Of a DNA stretch of 64,000 bases, positions 45,826-57,927 are shown piece after piece. The stretch covers positions 12,014,603 to 12,078,602 of the forward strand of contig OZ026840.1 in NCBI GenBank assembly GCA_964023205.1, read 5' to 3'. The number at the start of each line of letters is the position of its first letter. The stretch's first letter is position 1. A program made the translations under genes and the position numbers. Source of the DNA: Lutraria lutraria (taxonomy: Eukaryota; Mollusca; Bivalvia; Venerida; Mactridae). The notes under the pieces are model-generated. The model was not told the DNA's origin. It worked only from the letters and a program-made list of their open reading frames with translations, and made no database searches.

Positions 45826-46309
45826 GTTGATATTATTTTCGTTAAAAAGCTTCAAAAATTAGAATCAGTACTGTATTCCACACATAAATAGTCTGAGGTT
45901 ATATGAAACGGTTTATCTGGCTGACACTGGGTACTAACATACGACTACTGACGCACGTGTACATGAATGAGGCGTGTTCACCCGGAAAAATATCAAATTC
46001 AAATATTAACCAATCAGGACAAAGCATAAATACGGACTGTACGGAAATAACCGGTGATTCACGATTGCACAAAGATGTCATAATTAATGTTTGTCTAATA
46101 ATTTGTAACCTGTCAATCATAAGTCAATAAACACTATATAGCCAGAAGCATCGAGGAAAACCACGAACTCATGTCATGCAACACTAACAACTTGACTGGT
46201 CCTGGCTCCCTCCTAAACAATTATGGTGGGTTCTTCAAATCGATATTTCAATCAGTTTCATATACTGCAACGGTAACAATATGAGCATGTTATCGAACTT
46301 TAGAAATGA

Positions 46310-46560
46310 GGGCCGTGACCGTGGTTCTGTGGTCAGTAAGCTGGTTTTGTACCCGGCGATACGGATTGGATTTCCGGTCGCGGCAGGTCATACTAAATGT
46401 ACCCTTCCATGAAAATTTAATGACAATGTTGATTTCCGCCACATGTGGAGTAATTGCTGGATCTTTGAGTGAGGGTAAGTAAGTACTGGTTAGAATACAG
46501 TCCCGGTAAGCTTGTTAGGTGAATCGGACGCCGTAGATATAACTGGAAATTATTGAAAAA
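46310..46560 (+). repeat. Possible tRNA-derived SINE
   Basis: GTGGTCAGTAAGCTGGTTTT and, about 30 bases on, CGGATTGGATTTCCGG resemble degenerate A and B boxes of a RNA polymerase III promoter. The following 170 bases (TGACAATGTTGATTTCCGCC...) lack coding content. No target duplication resolved. Confidence 0.3.
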
Positions 46561-48160
46561 AACCGGCGATAAACTCAAATAAATAAATGATCACCCCTCG
46601 TACCTATCCATCACAAACAAGATTGAATCTAACATTCACAACACGCACGGGCTTCTTGTGGAACTTTTGCTCCGTCCCTCAAATCAATCAATTCTGTATT
46701 ACATACATACATACATAAAGTGACCATTAACGTTGTATAATTTGGGTGTTATGAAAAATATTCGTGAATGACTCTTCATAGATTTGTATTTCTAGATTTT
46801 ACACATAGACCCTGCATGGTTACTCGTAGTGTAAGCAAATCAATGCACCAACCGGCCTAATTCGTCGTCATATTTAAGCCCCGTAAATATGATTGTAAGC
46901 TTTTTTGGATGTTAGTAGATGTTAAAGTAGGTCTTATTTTACCAGGAAAAATATGTCTTATCAGTGAAACTGACTTTTCGAATTTTTCTTTTTTAATCAC
47001 GAAATTCAGTACACCCTTCCAACGCAACACCCTTTTGGAAAATTGTGTTTTTTTAGAGGCTGTCGCTCTATAGAGGTCAAAAAGAAAGTTAAATCATGCA
47101 GTGTGAACATATCATGGTGTTGTTACAGGAAGGTTGTTGCTCAAGAGAGGGCCGCTCTGGAGAGGTTGTACTGTATATAAATTATAGCACAGTATTTTTT
47201 CAATGATATTGGAAAAATAAGAAAAAGCATGCGAACACATTTTTACGATATGTGGCTAAAGAAATGCAATTTGTTAATATTATTTTAGAGCAAATAAAAT
47301 ACATTTCTTATATTTTACTTTTGTTTTATCTGCTGTTCTGCACAACATAATTAAAAAAAAATAATGGGTCTTTAAGACTAAGTTTTGTTTATTGTTGTAT
47401 AAAAGCATCACCAAGCCGAGCGCGGTATAGCCGATAGTTCAGGGTTCTAAGACAATTACAAAAATAACAAATTAATTTCAAAAAGTGAAAGCAATGTTGA
47501 CTAGTCAACTTCGAATTATATTCTAATACAGAGTTTTTTCGATTTCAAATCCTCCAATAATTTCTTACGTTGCCTAACTGTTATTAAACAAGTATGTTGA
47601 ATGAATCGATAGTCTATAACATGTTTGTATGTTAATATGAATTCAATAATTACAACCATGCATGTGCCCTCCAACCTATGCAAGTAAATATGTATGAAAA
47701 TATAAAACAGCGTCAGACATCGAAACAAAGACTAATTGTTTTAATTGTAATTATTCACTACATCAATTTGACAAACTAGATAATGTCGTTCACTTCTCTA
47801 TTATTGTGAGAAACGTGACATAATAAAGACACCTAAAGTGTCTCTGATCAGACAGATTTATCACGAGGTTGTCATGGTGATGTCATTGTGACCAATCAAG
47901 CAGCAATTTGATGTCACGTAAGTTGTGATGAATGTTTTAGTGTAGTGAGACCAATACATCGATAGCTCATGTGATTGTAATGCATGTATAGTTCGCACGA
48001 AGCATGTAGTCTGGTTCCTTGCCTAATATGCCGTCGATTATCACGTATAAAGTGTCAGGGGTAGGAATTCAGACTAGCTTTTTCACAATCGGAACTCTTC
48101 GTCGTTTGTCTAGGCAGGTCGTCGTATTCACGATTGTTGTTGTTCCCGTGCTACATTATT

Positions 48161-48188
48161 ATCAGGGATGTAATATAGCATCCCTGAT
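48161..48188. repeat. 28-bp palindrome sharing 19 bases with 26274-26292
   Basis: ATCAGGGATG-TAATATAG-CATCCCTGAT. The right 19 bases (GTAATATAGCATCCCTGAT) are identical to part of the hairpin in the ARL3 intron. Confidence 0.75.
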
Positions 48189-48594
48189 TACATCAAGGCT
48201 GACCCTAGGAATCCAACGATGGATACATCCTGTTCTCTTTCAAAATGACATCGATGCTCATTTTAAAAATCGCTAACGACAAATGCGTTTCTAAGTCTAA
48301 TTCTGAGAATGATTCTTAAAAATGATTACCTAGTGTTGAAAAAGTAGTGACCGGAAACCGCATACACAAAATTTGTAACCCTGCACTAACGAGGTGTATT
48401 TCTTAGTTACGGAAATGCTCGAGTAGTTACGATCGGCATTCAGAGTGGTCGTTAGATCGTATTATTTACGTGCTAATTACTAGTTAGAATGAGACAGTTT
48501 TATTATGAGGATATATCTATTTATAACACCAAAATGCATTTACTTTAATTTATACCTTATTTCATGTCCTTATAACTATCACACGGTGGTTAAC

Positions 48595-49484
48595 TGGCTC
48601 GGACTTTTTTGGATCAAATCAGCGTCCCCAGACTATTTTTGATTGAGCAAAGGACTTTTAATGAATATGAAGTTCGTGTGTGTTCAATATAATTGATGTT
48701 TTATATGTTCTACTTATTTTATTTTAACTATTTATGTGCGACGGAACAGCACAAATGTATATTGACAAGAAAATAATGTTAAATCAACATCACAGAGAAC
48801 AGAGTATATGCACAAATGTAATGAAATTGCATTTTCCCTCGCAATATTGGGCGATACTGTCGAGTGAAGGAATAAAATGTCAGTTTCTACTAAGTTTTCA
48901 TGTTTTTCAATCGATATCGTTACTGAACTGAATAATAACAATTTATCAAAGGTTACTTATCGGGTATTTATCCAGTCAAAATTCGGTTCATTGTTGTTAA
49001 AGAGAAAAAACAACAAACTTAGCAGCGAAGGACTTCTAGTGATCATGGAAACGGACTAGTTATGATCAGTTCCTTTGGATCGTTAAAAAACTGATAATTT
49101 GATATCTGAAAAACCCACGTTTGACTAAAACACCTTGGCAATGTACTATACATATATATCTTAGAGCAATAAACAAGCATGAAGTCTGAAAAATCGGTGT
49201 ACTTTCTCACTAATTTCAGGTAAATGTTAATGCACTTTCACTTGAGAAACTTCAGACTTTTTCTTGATGTACAAGAAATTGTTGATTATTTTGAATGTAT
49301 GGAAAGAACAGACATGTAAAAGTTCCGTGGTACAGAAATTGTAAAGTTCACACGTGTTTTTGCGCCTGAATCAGGATGTTTGTCCATTGTTTTTAAGAAA
49401 TTAATCAGTAAAAGTCCTTTGCTCGATCAAAAATAGCCTGGGAACGCTGATTTGATCAAAAAAAGTCCGAGCCGGTTAACCACC
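48595..49484. mobile_element. ~890-bp DNA element with ~75-bp terminal inverted repeats
   Basis: GGTGGTTAACTGGCTCGGAC..GAGCAAAGGACTTTTA (48595-48660) is matched in reverse complement by TAAAAGTCCTTTGCTCGATC..GGTTAACCACC (49408-49484) with few differences. Frames inside (48732-49059) are short and unassigned. No target duplication seen, so borders may be off by a few bases. Confidence 0.8.
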
Positions 49485-50637
49485 TTGTATCAACAATTAA
49501 CTTCCATTGGTAGGACACAACGTCATGAGTTGATCTCCCCCGGACCTTCTATCTGTATGCATCATCTCCGAACTCACATGTAAATTGCCTTATTTTTGTA
49601 TGAAATCATTCAGTAATTTAGAATGATGTATCGTACCAAGGATTTACAGCTGTATGCTATGTTGTGAAACTCGTTCTCATTGTTAAAGGCTAGCTAGTTT
49701 ACTGATAGTGAAAAAATACCATATACATTTAAAGTTATTTTAAGGCTATTTGTTGTAATATATTCCTATTTACAGAGTAGTTATCGTTGTTAAAAAAAAG
49801 TAAATTACGTGCGATATTGGCTTATAGAAGACCAATCAAATGTAATATTTGTTTCAAATCACCTGCAATGCACTTTATACAGTAGGTTTATTTTAGTATA
49901 TAATTATGGTTTAGTTTTTAAATATATAAATTGATGAAACTTGATATGACCTGACATCCAAGCCCGATTATTATACAAATCTACGTAATGAAAAGTTCAT
50001 GTTATAATTAAATATCTAAATATTTCATTTATAAACATGACATAATTATGATATTTACTTCAACTATAAGAATTTAAAAAAAGTTCTGGTTACCTGACAT
50101 TCCTAATTTACCCGCAACCCTAGACTCCAGGCATAAGGAACGATATACATTCACTGTCTCACGTTTTTACCTTTCCACACGCCTTCAAGAATTTATTTAT
50201 AAATTCTGCTACCTATCTAACCTACCCATCAGTATGAAATCAGAAACAAACACTTCTACCATAGTTTCCTTATTTTCATTTCTTTTTTTCTGTTATGCTC
50301 GTTAATGCGTATACATGGAAATTTTCATACTTTTATTAAAAATTGCAAATGTGCAAAATTTTTTAAATGCGGGAGACAGCTAGAGTGCTATCAACACAAA
50401 ATAGGTAGGTAACTCGTGACGACTTCTTACACAAACAACAGTGATAATCTCCCTTGAATTCTTGGTTATGAAAACAAACAAACTTGATCATTGTTGTCAT
50501 TATGGTAATTTCGTAGTACAAGGTATGTCAAAATGCTGCTCAAGTACTGTCTAGAGTGAGGATCTGTATATAGTCTACAATTGTCAGCCCCACACACACA
50601 ATTATACGGTTATATCGAAGTACAGGCCTCTAGATTA
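49485..50637. other. AT-rich intergenic, nothing recognised
   Basis: No frame, element border or RNA gene supported here. Confidence 0.5.
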
Positions 50638-52140
50638 TAAAACTTGAGAACAGTCTCAGAGGCTAGACCTCGAGTACATTCTCAAAGTGTTATGGTTGAA
50701 AAGACAGAGCTGGTCAATGATAAAACTTGAGAACAGTCTCAGAGGCTAGACCTCGAGTACATTCTCAAAGTGTTATGGTTGAAAAGACAGAGCTGGTCAA
50801 TGATAAAACTTGAGAACAGTCTCAGAGGCTAGACCTCGAGTACATTCTCAAAGTGTTATGATTGAAAAGACAGAGCTGGTCAATGATAAAACTTGAGAAC
50901 AGTCTCAGAGGCTAGACCTCGAGTACATTCTCAAAGTGTTATGGTTGAAAAGACAGAGCTGGTCAATGATAAAACTTGAGAACAGTCTCAGAGGCTAGAC
51001 CTCGAGTACATTCTCAAAGTGTTATGGTTGAAAAGACAGAGCTGGTCAATGATAAAACTTGAGAACAGTCTCAGAGGCTAGACCTCGAGTACATTCTCAA
51101 AGTGTTATGGTTGAAAAGACAGAGCTGGTCAATGATAAAACTTGAGAACAGTCTCAGAGGCTAGACCTCGAGTACATTCTCAAAGTGTTATGATTGAAAA
51201 GACAGAGCTGGTCATTGATAAAACTTGAGAACAGTCTCAGAGGCTAGACCTCGAGTACATTCTCAAAGTGTTATGGTTGAAAAGACAGAGCTGGTCAATG
51301 ATAAAACTTGAGAACAGTCTCAGAGGCTAGACCTCGAGTACATTCTCAAAGTGTTATGGTTGAAAAGACAGAGCTGGTCAATGATAAAACTTGAGAACAG
51401 TCTCAGAGGCTAGACCTCGAGTACATTCTCAAAGTGTTATGGTTGAAAAGACAGAGCTGGTCAATGATAAAACTTGAGAACAGTCTCAGAGGCTAGACCT
51501 CGAGTACATTCTCAAAGTGTTATGATTGAAAAGACAGAGCTGGTCAATGATAAAACTTGAGAACAGTCTCAGAGGCTAGACCTCGAGTACATTCTCAAAG
51601 TGTTATGATTGAAAAGACAGAGCTGGTCAATGATAAAACTTGAGAACAGTCTCAGAGGCTAGACCTCGAGTACATTCTCAAAGTGTTATGGTTGAAAAGA
51701 CAGAGCTGGTCAATGATAAAACTTGAGAACAGTCTCAGAGGCTAGACCTCGAGTACATTCTCAAAGTGTTATGATTGAAAAGACAGAGCTGGTCAATGAT
51801 AAAACTTGAGAACAGTCTCAGAGGCTAGACCTCGAGTACATTCTCAAAGTGTTATGGTTGAAAAGACAGAGCTGGTCAATGATAAAACTTGAGAACAGTC
51901 TCAGAGGCTAGACCTCGAGTACATTCTCAAAGTGTTATGATTGAAAAGACAGAGCTGGTCAATGATAAAACTTGAGAACAGTCTCAGAGGCTAGACCTCG
52001 AGTACATTCTCAAAGTGTTATGGTTGAAAATACAGAGCTGGTCAATGATAAAACTTGAGAACAGTCTCAGAGGCTAGACCTCGAGTACATTCTCAAAGTG
52101 TTATGGTTGAAAATACAGAGCTGGTCAATGATAAAACTTA
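50638..52140. repeat. 83-bp satellite array, 18 copies
   Basis: Head-to-tail units of exactly 83 bases (AACTTGAGAACAGTCTCAGA...GACAGAGCTGGTCAATGATA). Two subtypes differ at one base (GTTATGGTTG / GTTATGATTG) and are interspersed. The last two units have AATACAGAG and then decay (AAAAACAGACTCAGAGGCCG). Unit holds GAGAACAGTCTC and CTCGAG palindromes. Confidence 0.97.
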
Positions 52141-52498
52141 AAAACAGACTCAGAGGCCGAATCTTGATTCCATTCTCGAAGTATATCATGGTTGAAAAGA
52201 TAAAGCTGATTAATGTCTATAAATATATATTCAGATCCGAGTTCTGCCGTCCCACTAATGATACCATAATTGTCTGATCATAATTAACTTAGACACAGAA
52301 AAGATTTGAGATATGAGCATGGAGAAGACCATTCTCAGGTTTTATAAGCTCGGGGCCTGGGATCAGAACGTGGTTGACTTTGTTCCTCCCTCTACTCACT
52401 TTAAGCTTTATATGAAGTTATTCAACTCTGCTTCATTTATAACAACTTGGCACTATGTCACCTGACATGCCTTTACGTTCTCGTACAAGTTATGTATA

Positions 52499-52675
52499 CA
52501 GTCAAACCTGTGTGAGTGGCCACCTCTGAACAAAGGCCACCTTGTGAATAAAACTCATTCTATTAACAAACCATAATTGGAAATTTAGAACAAAATGATC
52601 TCCGAATAAAGGCCATCTGTCAATAAAGGCCACCATTTTCTTAGCCAATGGTGGTCTTTGTTCACAGTTTGACTG
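52499..52675. mobile_element. 177-bp MITE (CAGTCAAACCTGTG family), copy 2, TA target
   Basis: Left CAGTCAAACCTGTGTGAGTG and right TTTGTTCACAGTTTGACTG pair; TA flanks both (52497-52498, 52676-52677). Inner AAAGGCCAC words match copy 1 at 40258-40424. Confidence 0.85.
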
Positions 52676-52980
52676 TATTTACGAAGGTTCATGTGCCGTC
52701 CTATTATATCTTTAGACAGATAATATATCATAACCACGTTATCGCTAACCTAATGTTCCAACATCACATTGATAAATTGTCAGAAAGAAGACAATAGATT
52801 ATAATTATTGTACCGTATCCATCTGTTGCTTCATAATCAAAATTGTGTGTACTACAAAGTATAATTTTGTTGGTATATGCTCTCTAGATACCATACTGTG
52901 AGATTGTTGATACGTCAAGATAGTTAATTATGGTGTAAGATATGTTTGCTTCTGGCTTCGTGATCATTAAACATACGAAT

Positions 52981-53231
52981 GAAAAAAGCAACTTCATACA
53001 AAAAACATAAACCAATATGCTTCTTGTAATTCATCTACATATAACGTTTTATTATAGTTTTTCTTGTTATTGTTTTCTCTTCAATGATATTTATACACAT
53101 AATGTGTCATAAGTCCTTGGTCTCTTTATAGGATGCTGAAAGATAACAAGAAAAACTATAACAAAACGTTATAGGTAGACGAATTACAAGAAGCGTATTG
53201 GTTTATGTTTTTTGTATGAAGTTGCTTTTTC
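52981..53231. repeat. 251-bp hairpin with ~90-bp near-perfect arms
   Basis: 52981-53070 (GAAAAAGCAACTTCATAC...TTTTTCTTGTTAT) pairs with 53143-53231 with only about seven differences and a 72-base loop. Arms this long and similar could fold into a long double-stranded RNA. No frame. Confidence 0.85.
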
Positions 53232-53440
53232 ATTAAGCTAGGATATTGACTGTATATTTTATTCAATCCTCCATTAAGGAGAATATAAAATATTTATATG
53301 ATATGAGTAATACACATATATTAACAATCATAAGTATTTGACAAATGAATAAATTCATGTATATAGTTCACACGCACATGGTAATATCATACCCTACATC
53401 AGTCAAATAGAATCAACCCTAAATGTTAACGAATTCACTA

Positions 53441-53522
53441 TATCGAGGGTTCAGCGCAACAGTGTCGTAACTCATATTGAACTAAGAACAAGTTACGACA
53501 GTGTTGCGCCGAGCCCTCGATA
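53441..53522. mobile_element. 82-bp hairpin MITE, ends like the 3797-6016 element
   Basis: Arms of 32 bases (TATCGAGGGTTCAGCGCAAC...AGTGTCGTAACT) pair at 29 of 32 positions over an 18-base loop. The outer TATCGAGGGTTCA equals the termini of the 2.2-kb element at 3797-6016, and TA repeats flank both sides. Confidence 0.75.
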
Positions 53523-55739
53523 TATATATCTGAGCACTATCATACTTGTAAAGCCACCCAACAACTAGGCAATGCCTTCATGATTTACTTACCTGTCAAC
53601 TATTAATAGATTCAGTCTTCACCATTAGCCAATCAAATGGTCAGGATTAGCCAAACTAGTAATAGACACTACACTATATACACTCGCAAACAGCTATAAT
53701 TAACTAATACTCTTAAGTATAATTCGTCTAGAAAAAGTACCGTTTCTTGTGCCTAATAACAAGTTTGGGTCGTGGGGAAATGCTACGGTAGTATCAACCA
53801 CTATTTTATGCATAAGTACATGAAACACTATTTCCACTGATGACAATGATTAAATGTACTCATCTACATTGGTTCACATAACAGTCCGTACCAGTGCTAG
53901 ATATCGTTGCCTGAATCTTATAGTGAGCTATCTACCATTTAGAAGATTTGGATTTTTACACCGTTCGATTCGTCTCAGAGAGAAAGAGAGAGCCTGCTGT
54001 CTAGAGAGAGATAGATATATATATATAGAGAGAGAGAAAGCTATCTCCTGGAGCCCCGTTAAAAAGTATTTAAATTACATTTTGCGCTATCTCCACGTTT
54101 TTCAATTGACTTTGAATGTTAGTTGATGGTAAAAATGGAGGAGTTAGCTCATTATTATTCTCATGCGACGATATAATCAAAATGCCGAAATCTAAAATTC
54201 AGAAAGACTGTAGAATCTTAAAATAGAGGGATCATAATTGACAACTTTAAAAAAATCCATTTTAATTTTTGTTCATACTTTTTACAAGAATGGTTCGCGA
54301 AATATCGAAAAAAAAACATCTCACGGAACAAATACATAAATTTATCATGGCCTTTCCACTCTTCTCAGACTTCCGAAACACGAAATCACAGGTATACTTT
54401 GAAAAACATAAAGTACATAAATTGCTTGTGAGCATTTTAATGGGACGGGGTCTTACAGCGCTTTGATTAGAGTTTGAACTTGTCCCATTGTCTGTCTGTA
54501 CAAAGACCTTTTTGCGCTGCAACACGGAATGGGAACCAGTTTAAACATATACTATACTATTATGTACTACGTAATTAAGATGGCATGCTGTATTCTTATA
54601 CCGCAGTGTTTGCCTTGACATCATAAGTTTATTTATAAAACCACTTTACGTTTCCTGGTTTACAATAAAGCTGCGTTTACAAGGTTATTTACCGAGTCGA
54701 CTACTCAATAAACACAATTTGATCGATCTCGGAGTGAATATATGTTGACACTGAATTTGAAAACACTCGCGGCCAAAGAAGTCGAAATGTCTTTAAGTAA
54801 ATATATGAACTGATTCGTAAATGAAGTCAGAAGTACACAGTACAGCAAAACCTGAGATCAGCTGTCCATAGCAACCAGATTTCCAGCGGATTCTACATAT
54901 AACGGTTGTATATAAACTTGCTCACCATTATGAACAAAATTAACTGCAGAACCAAATAGATTCATTGCGCGCTTTGACGTTGCAATTTGAATCCAATAGT
55001 TATTCAAGCCGTAGAGTGTTTACAAACATCTGTACATTAATCTCGGTGTAAATTATTAATGGTGTTAGTAGTACAGTGTAGACTTTACTTTACGTCATCT
55101 AGTGTAAAAATGTTCTAGTGAAGATTCTCACTGGCTGGATAGTGGATACAATGTACTTTGTGTTGTACAAACCGACAACATTACGTTCTATTGGATTATT
55201 TGTTGCCTAACACTATTTCACTCCGACGCTTCATGTAAATGAATTATTTATAAGTCTGTATCGTACGCTTACATGTCTGCCTAGATATCAGGAAATGTTG
55301 GCATATTTTATCTATCAATTCATTGTGTTGTTTCTAACATCATAATATTACTTCTGGGGTAATCTTAGTTTGTGCGCGAAATTTGTGTATAATTCCAAAT
55401 TTTCGCCGTGCCTGGAAACTGCATGGATTATTTATGAATGTGAATCGTGTGTCATGCCTGGAATTGTGTTAAATGTTGTATTCAATTAGAAACAAAACTG
55501 CTCCACAAATATTTTTCGACAGTCCACAGGAATTATTCACCATTGATAGACGTTGTTGTAAAATTAATGGATACATTTTAGTGTACAAATGGTAAGCTTT
55601 TAAAATTATGTATAATATTGTGTATTCATGCTCCGTAGTTCAGCCGCCATTTGCTGTTTATGTAGAGCTTTCTTGTTTTTGAACTGGGACTCCATATTAC
55701 AGGTGTGCTGATGGAAAAATTGGTGAACTGACTGAGTAA
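53523..55739. other. Intergenic, mostly unassigned
   Basis: A GA/TA microsatellite (AGAGAGAAAGAGAGAG, TATATATATAGAGAGAGAG) occurs at 53978-54036. GGAATGGGAACCAGTTTA at 54527-54544 also occurs inverted near 22484-22503, a small shared repeat. Frames at 53854-54126 and 54262-54525 are unsupported. Confidence 0.45.
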
Positions 55740-56400
55740 GTGACAGGTTGGTAAATAAGCTAATCGATTGATTGATTGGCTGATTAATCTTCTGATTAAT
55801 TGGCTGTTGATTGATTGATTAGCTGATTGATTGGCTTATTGATTGACCGAATCCTTGGTGAACTGATTTGTTGATATACTGATGGACTGATTGATAAACT
55901 AATTAATGGACTGATTGGTGTATTGTTTAGTGGATGGATTGATGGACTGATTAATATACTGATTATTGAACTGATTGATGTACTGATTATTGGACTGATT
56001 GATGGCTTGATTGATGGACTTATTAACAGACTGATTGATGTACTGGCTAATGAACTGATTAACAGACTGATTGATGTACTGATTATTGGACTGATTGATG
56101 TACTGATTAATGGCTTGATTGATGAACCAATTAATAGACTGATTGGTGGAGTTATTAATGTACTTGTTGATGGACTGATCATTGGACTGATTGATGGCTT
56201 GATTGATGGACTGATTGATGTTCTGGATGGACTGATTGATGGACCGATTGATGTTCTGGATGGACTGATTGATGGACTGATTAATATATACTGATTATTG
56301 GACTGATTGATGGCTTGATTGATTGATTGATGGACTGCTTGATGTAAATTAATGGATTCACGATTGTTTGATGGACTGATTCTGATAATCGGCATTTATT
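55740..56400. repeat. Degenerate GATTGATG-type tandem repeat
   Basis: Irregular repetition of CTGATTGATGGACTGATTAA over 650 bases, with register near 4n; it yields low-complexity frames on both strands (ISPSISP.. on -, DGLIDGLI.. on +). Simple-sequence origin, not a gene. Confidence 0.9.
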
Positions 56401-57175
56401 GTGTTAATGATAAACTTCCAAATACTGATTGATTAATAATCTGCACTTTTTATTGATTTGTGATTTACATTTTGGATGAAATATTGATAAATTTATTCTT
56501 GCATTTATTGAAATATTCCCTACGAAGTGTTAGTTCGAACATGTACATAAAAATTATTTATGTTTTGCTAACTGTTCAGTTGTGCTAGACCACATTATCA
56601 GAAAGTTTTTCTCACCATCTGTCTAAATAGACAATGATGTACCTGTCCATATTTTGCAAGCCCAGTGAGTGGGCTACCCCGAGTAAATTTGACATTTTAA
56701 AATTTTTGATGTCAAAATCCTCACCCTAGAGCCTACTTGGTGTATCAAATTCCCACCTGTCAGAAATGGTGTATGCCCCCCCCCCCCCTTCCAGCAGGCA
56801 TAATATTGAAAGGTGCATTAAAACAGTCCATTATTAATAGTCTATTGCTTGAAAGATATCTAGTAAAACTCAATAACATTATTACCAGTGTAAACATTCA
56901 GAATCATATGTATACATAAACGCCCCCAACAGATTATATCAAATGGGAGTTTGATGGTTAAAGCAATCAGCAGCCTTTTTGAAACATCAATAGTTCCTTA
57001 GTATAGTGTCGTACTGCTTTAATTAGCTGTATTGTTCTCATGAAAATTGTATTTGCTAGCAAATATCTGACTGTATTGAGGCAATATGCATCATGGTCAT
57101 TTGATATAGTTCAGCATAAGGCCAATTAAAATAAATGTGATGTTTATATTTATAAATCGGCTTGGATATTCACCA
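56401..57175. other. Intergenic, 13-C run
   Basis: Only a 13-C run at 56776-56788 stands out. The frame at 56737-56919 has no support. Confidence 0.5.
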
Positions 57176-57248
57176 GCCTGATTAACTCAGTTGGTAGAGC
57201 ATCTGACTTGCAAACAGGAGATAGTGGGTTCTAGCCCTGCAGCGGGTA
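57176..57248 (+). tRNA. tRNA-like sequence, anticodon TGC (Ala), probably pseudogene or SINE head
   Basis: Seventy-three bases fold as a cloverleaf. Acceptor GCCTGAT/AGCGGGT (6 of 7 with wobbles), D arm ACTC...GAGC (3 of 4), anticodon arm TCTGA-CTTGCAA-ACAGG (4 of 5, anticodon TGC at 57209-57211), T arm GTGGG-TTCTAGC-CCTGC (5 of 5 with wobbles). A box TAACTCAGTTGG and B box GGTTCTAGCCC each depart from consensus. The mismatches in three stems argue for a degraded gene or the head of a tRNA-derived SINE. Confidence 0.6.
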
Positions 57249-57927
57249 CATTATTTTCTTCTTCCTATTACAGTTCCAAATATTTTCCGATCTCTTTAAC
57301 AGCTTTGCAGTGAATTGTCACATTTAGGTTGTGGGAAAAAATGAGTCAATCATGCCAGCCAAATTTAAGGCTGACTAATCTGCTCTGAAAAACTGTAATT
57401 TAAAAATTGGACAGCTTAAGCGCCATCATCTAAGAAGATGTCATAAAAGCATGCCTCAGCCAACCTGATTGAAAGCTTTTGTTGGTTGGAATAAATTGAA
57501 CACTGAAATTTACTTAGGTGAAATTTGGGAATTGTTGATATATTGAGTCAATAGTTACAAAAGATACAAACAGAACTTTGTTTATGTTTGGTATAGAGGT
57601 GATATTCTGTTATACATGTAAGAAATATTTTGATTGCTGTAATGTTACCTGATTACCAAAAAGGCCCCTACCTAACTATTTTTGGTCTCTCGAGTAAAAT
57701 CTTTTTTAATAAAAAATAGTATTCTTACAAATACTTTGGTGGTCACATATAAGATATAATTATTACCTACCTACCTATACTGGAAGTTAATTCTCTGGGT
57801 AGGTTTAATACAAACAAACATTTTTTTAAAGATGGACTAATGTAAAAAGTTGAAGAAGAATAATTATAACTCAGGATTCTTGAAAAATTGTCAGACGGTC
57901 TTGTTGACAGAATATATTGTACAAATA

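Larger units (their letters stand above)
45826..48590. other. Intergenic region, mostly unassigned
   Basis: Contains a possible SINE (46310-46560), a relic of the 26976-27513 element family (about 47120-47175) and the short palindrome at 48161-48188. Overlapping frames at 45899-46130 and the frame 48019-48276 match nothing. No gene called. Confidence 0.45.

Noticed and set aside
50638..52140. CRISPR-like regular array
   Set aside because: The whole 83-base unit repeats without variable spacers and the genome is eukaryotic; it is a satellite.
54262..54525. 87-codon minus frame
   Set aside because: Shares a short repeat with 22484-22503 and has no recognisable domain or splice sites.
55796..56395. 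199-codon ISPSISP-rich minus frame and 123-codon plus frame
   Set aside because: Both come from a degenerate simple repeat open on both strands.
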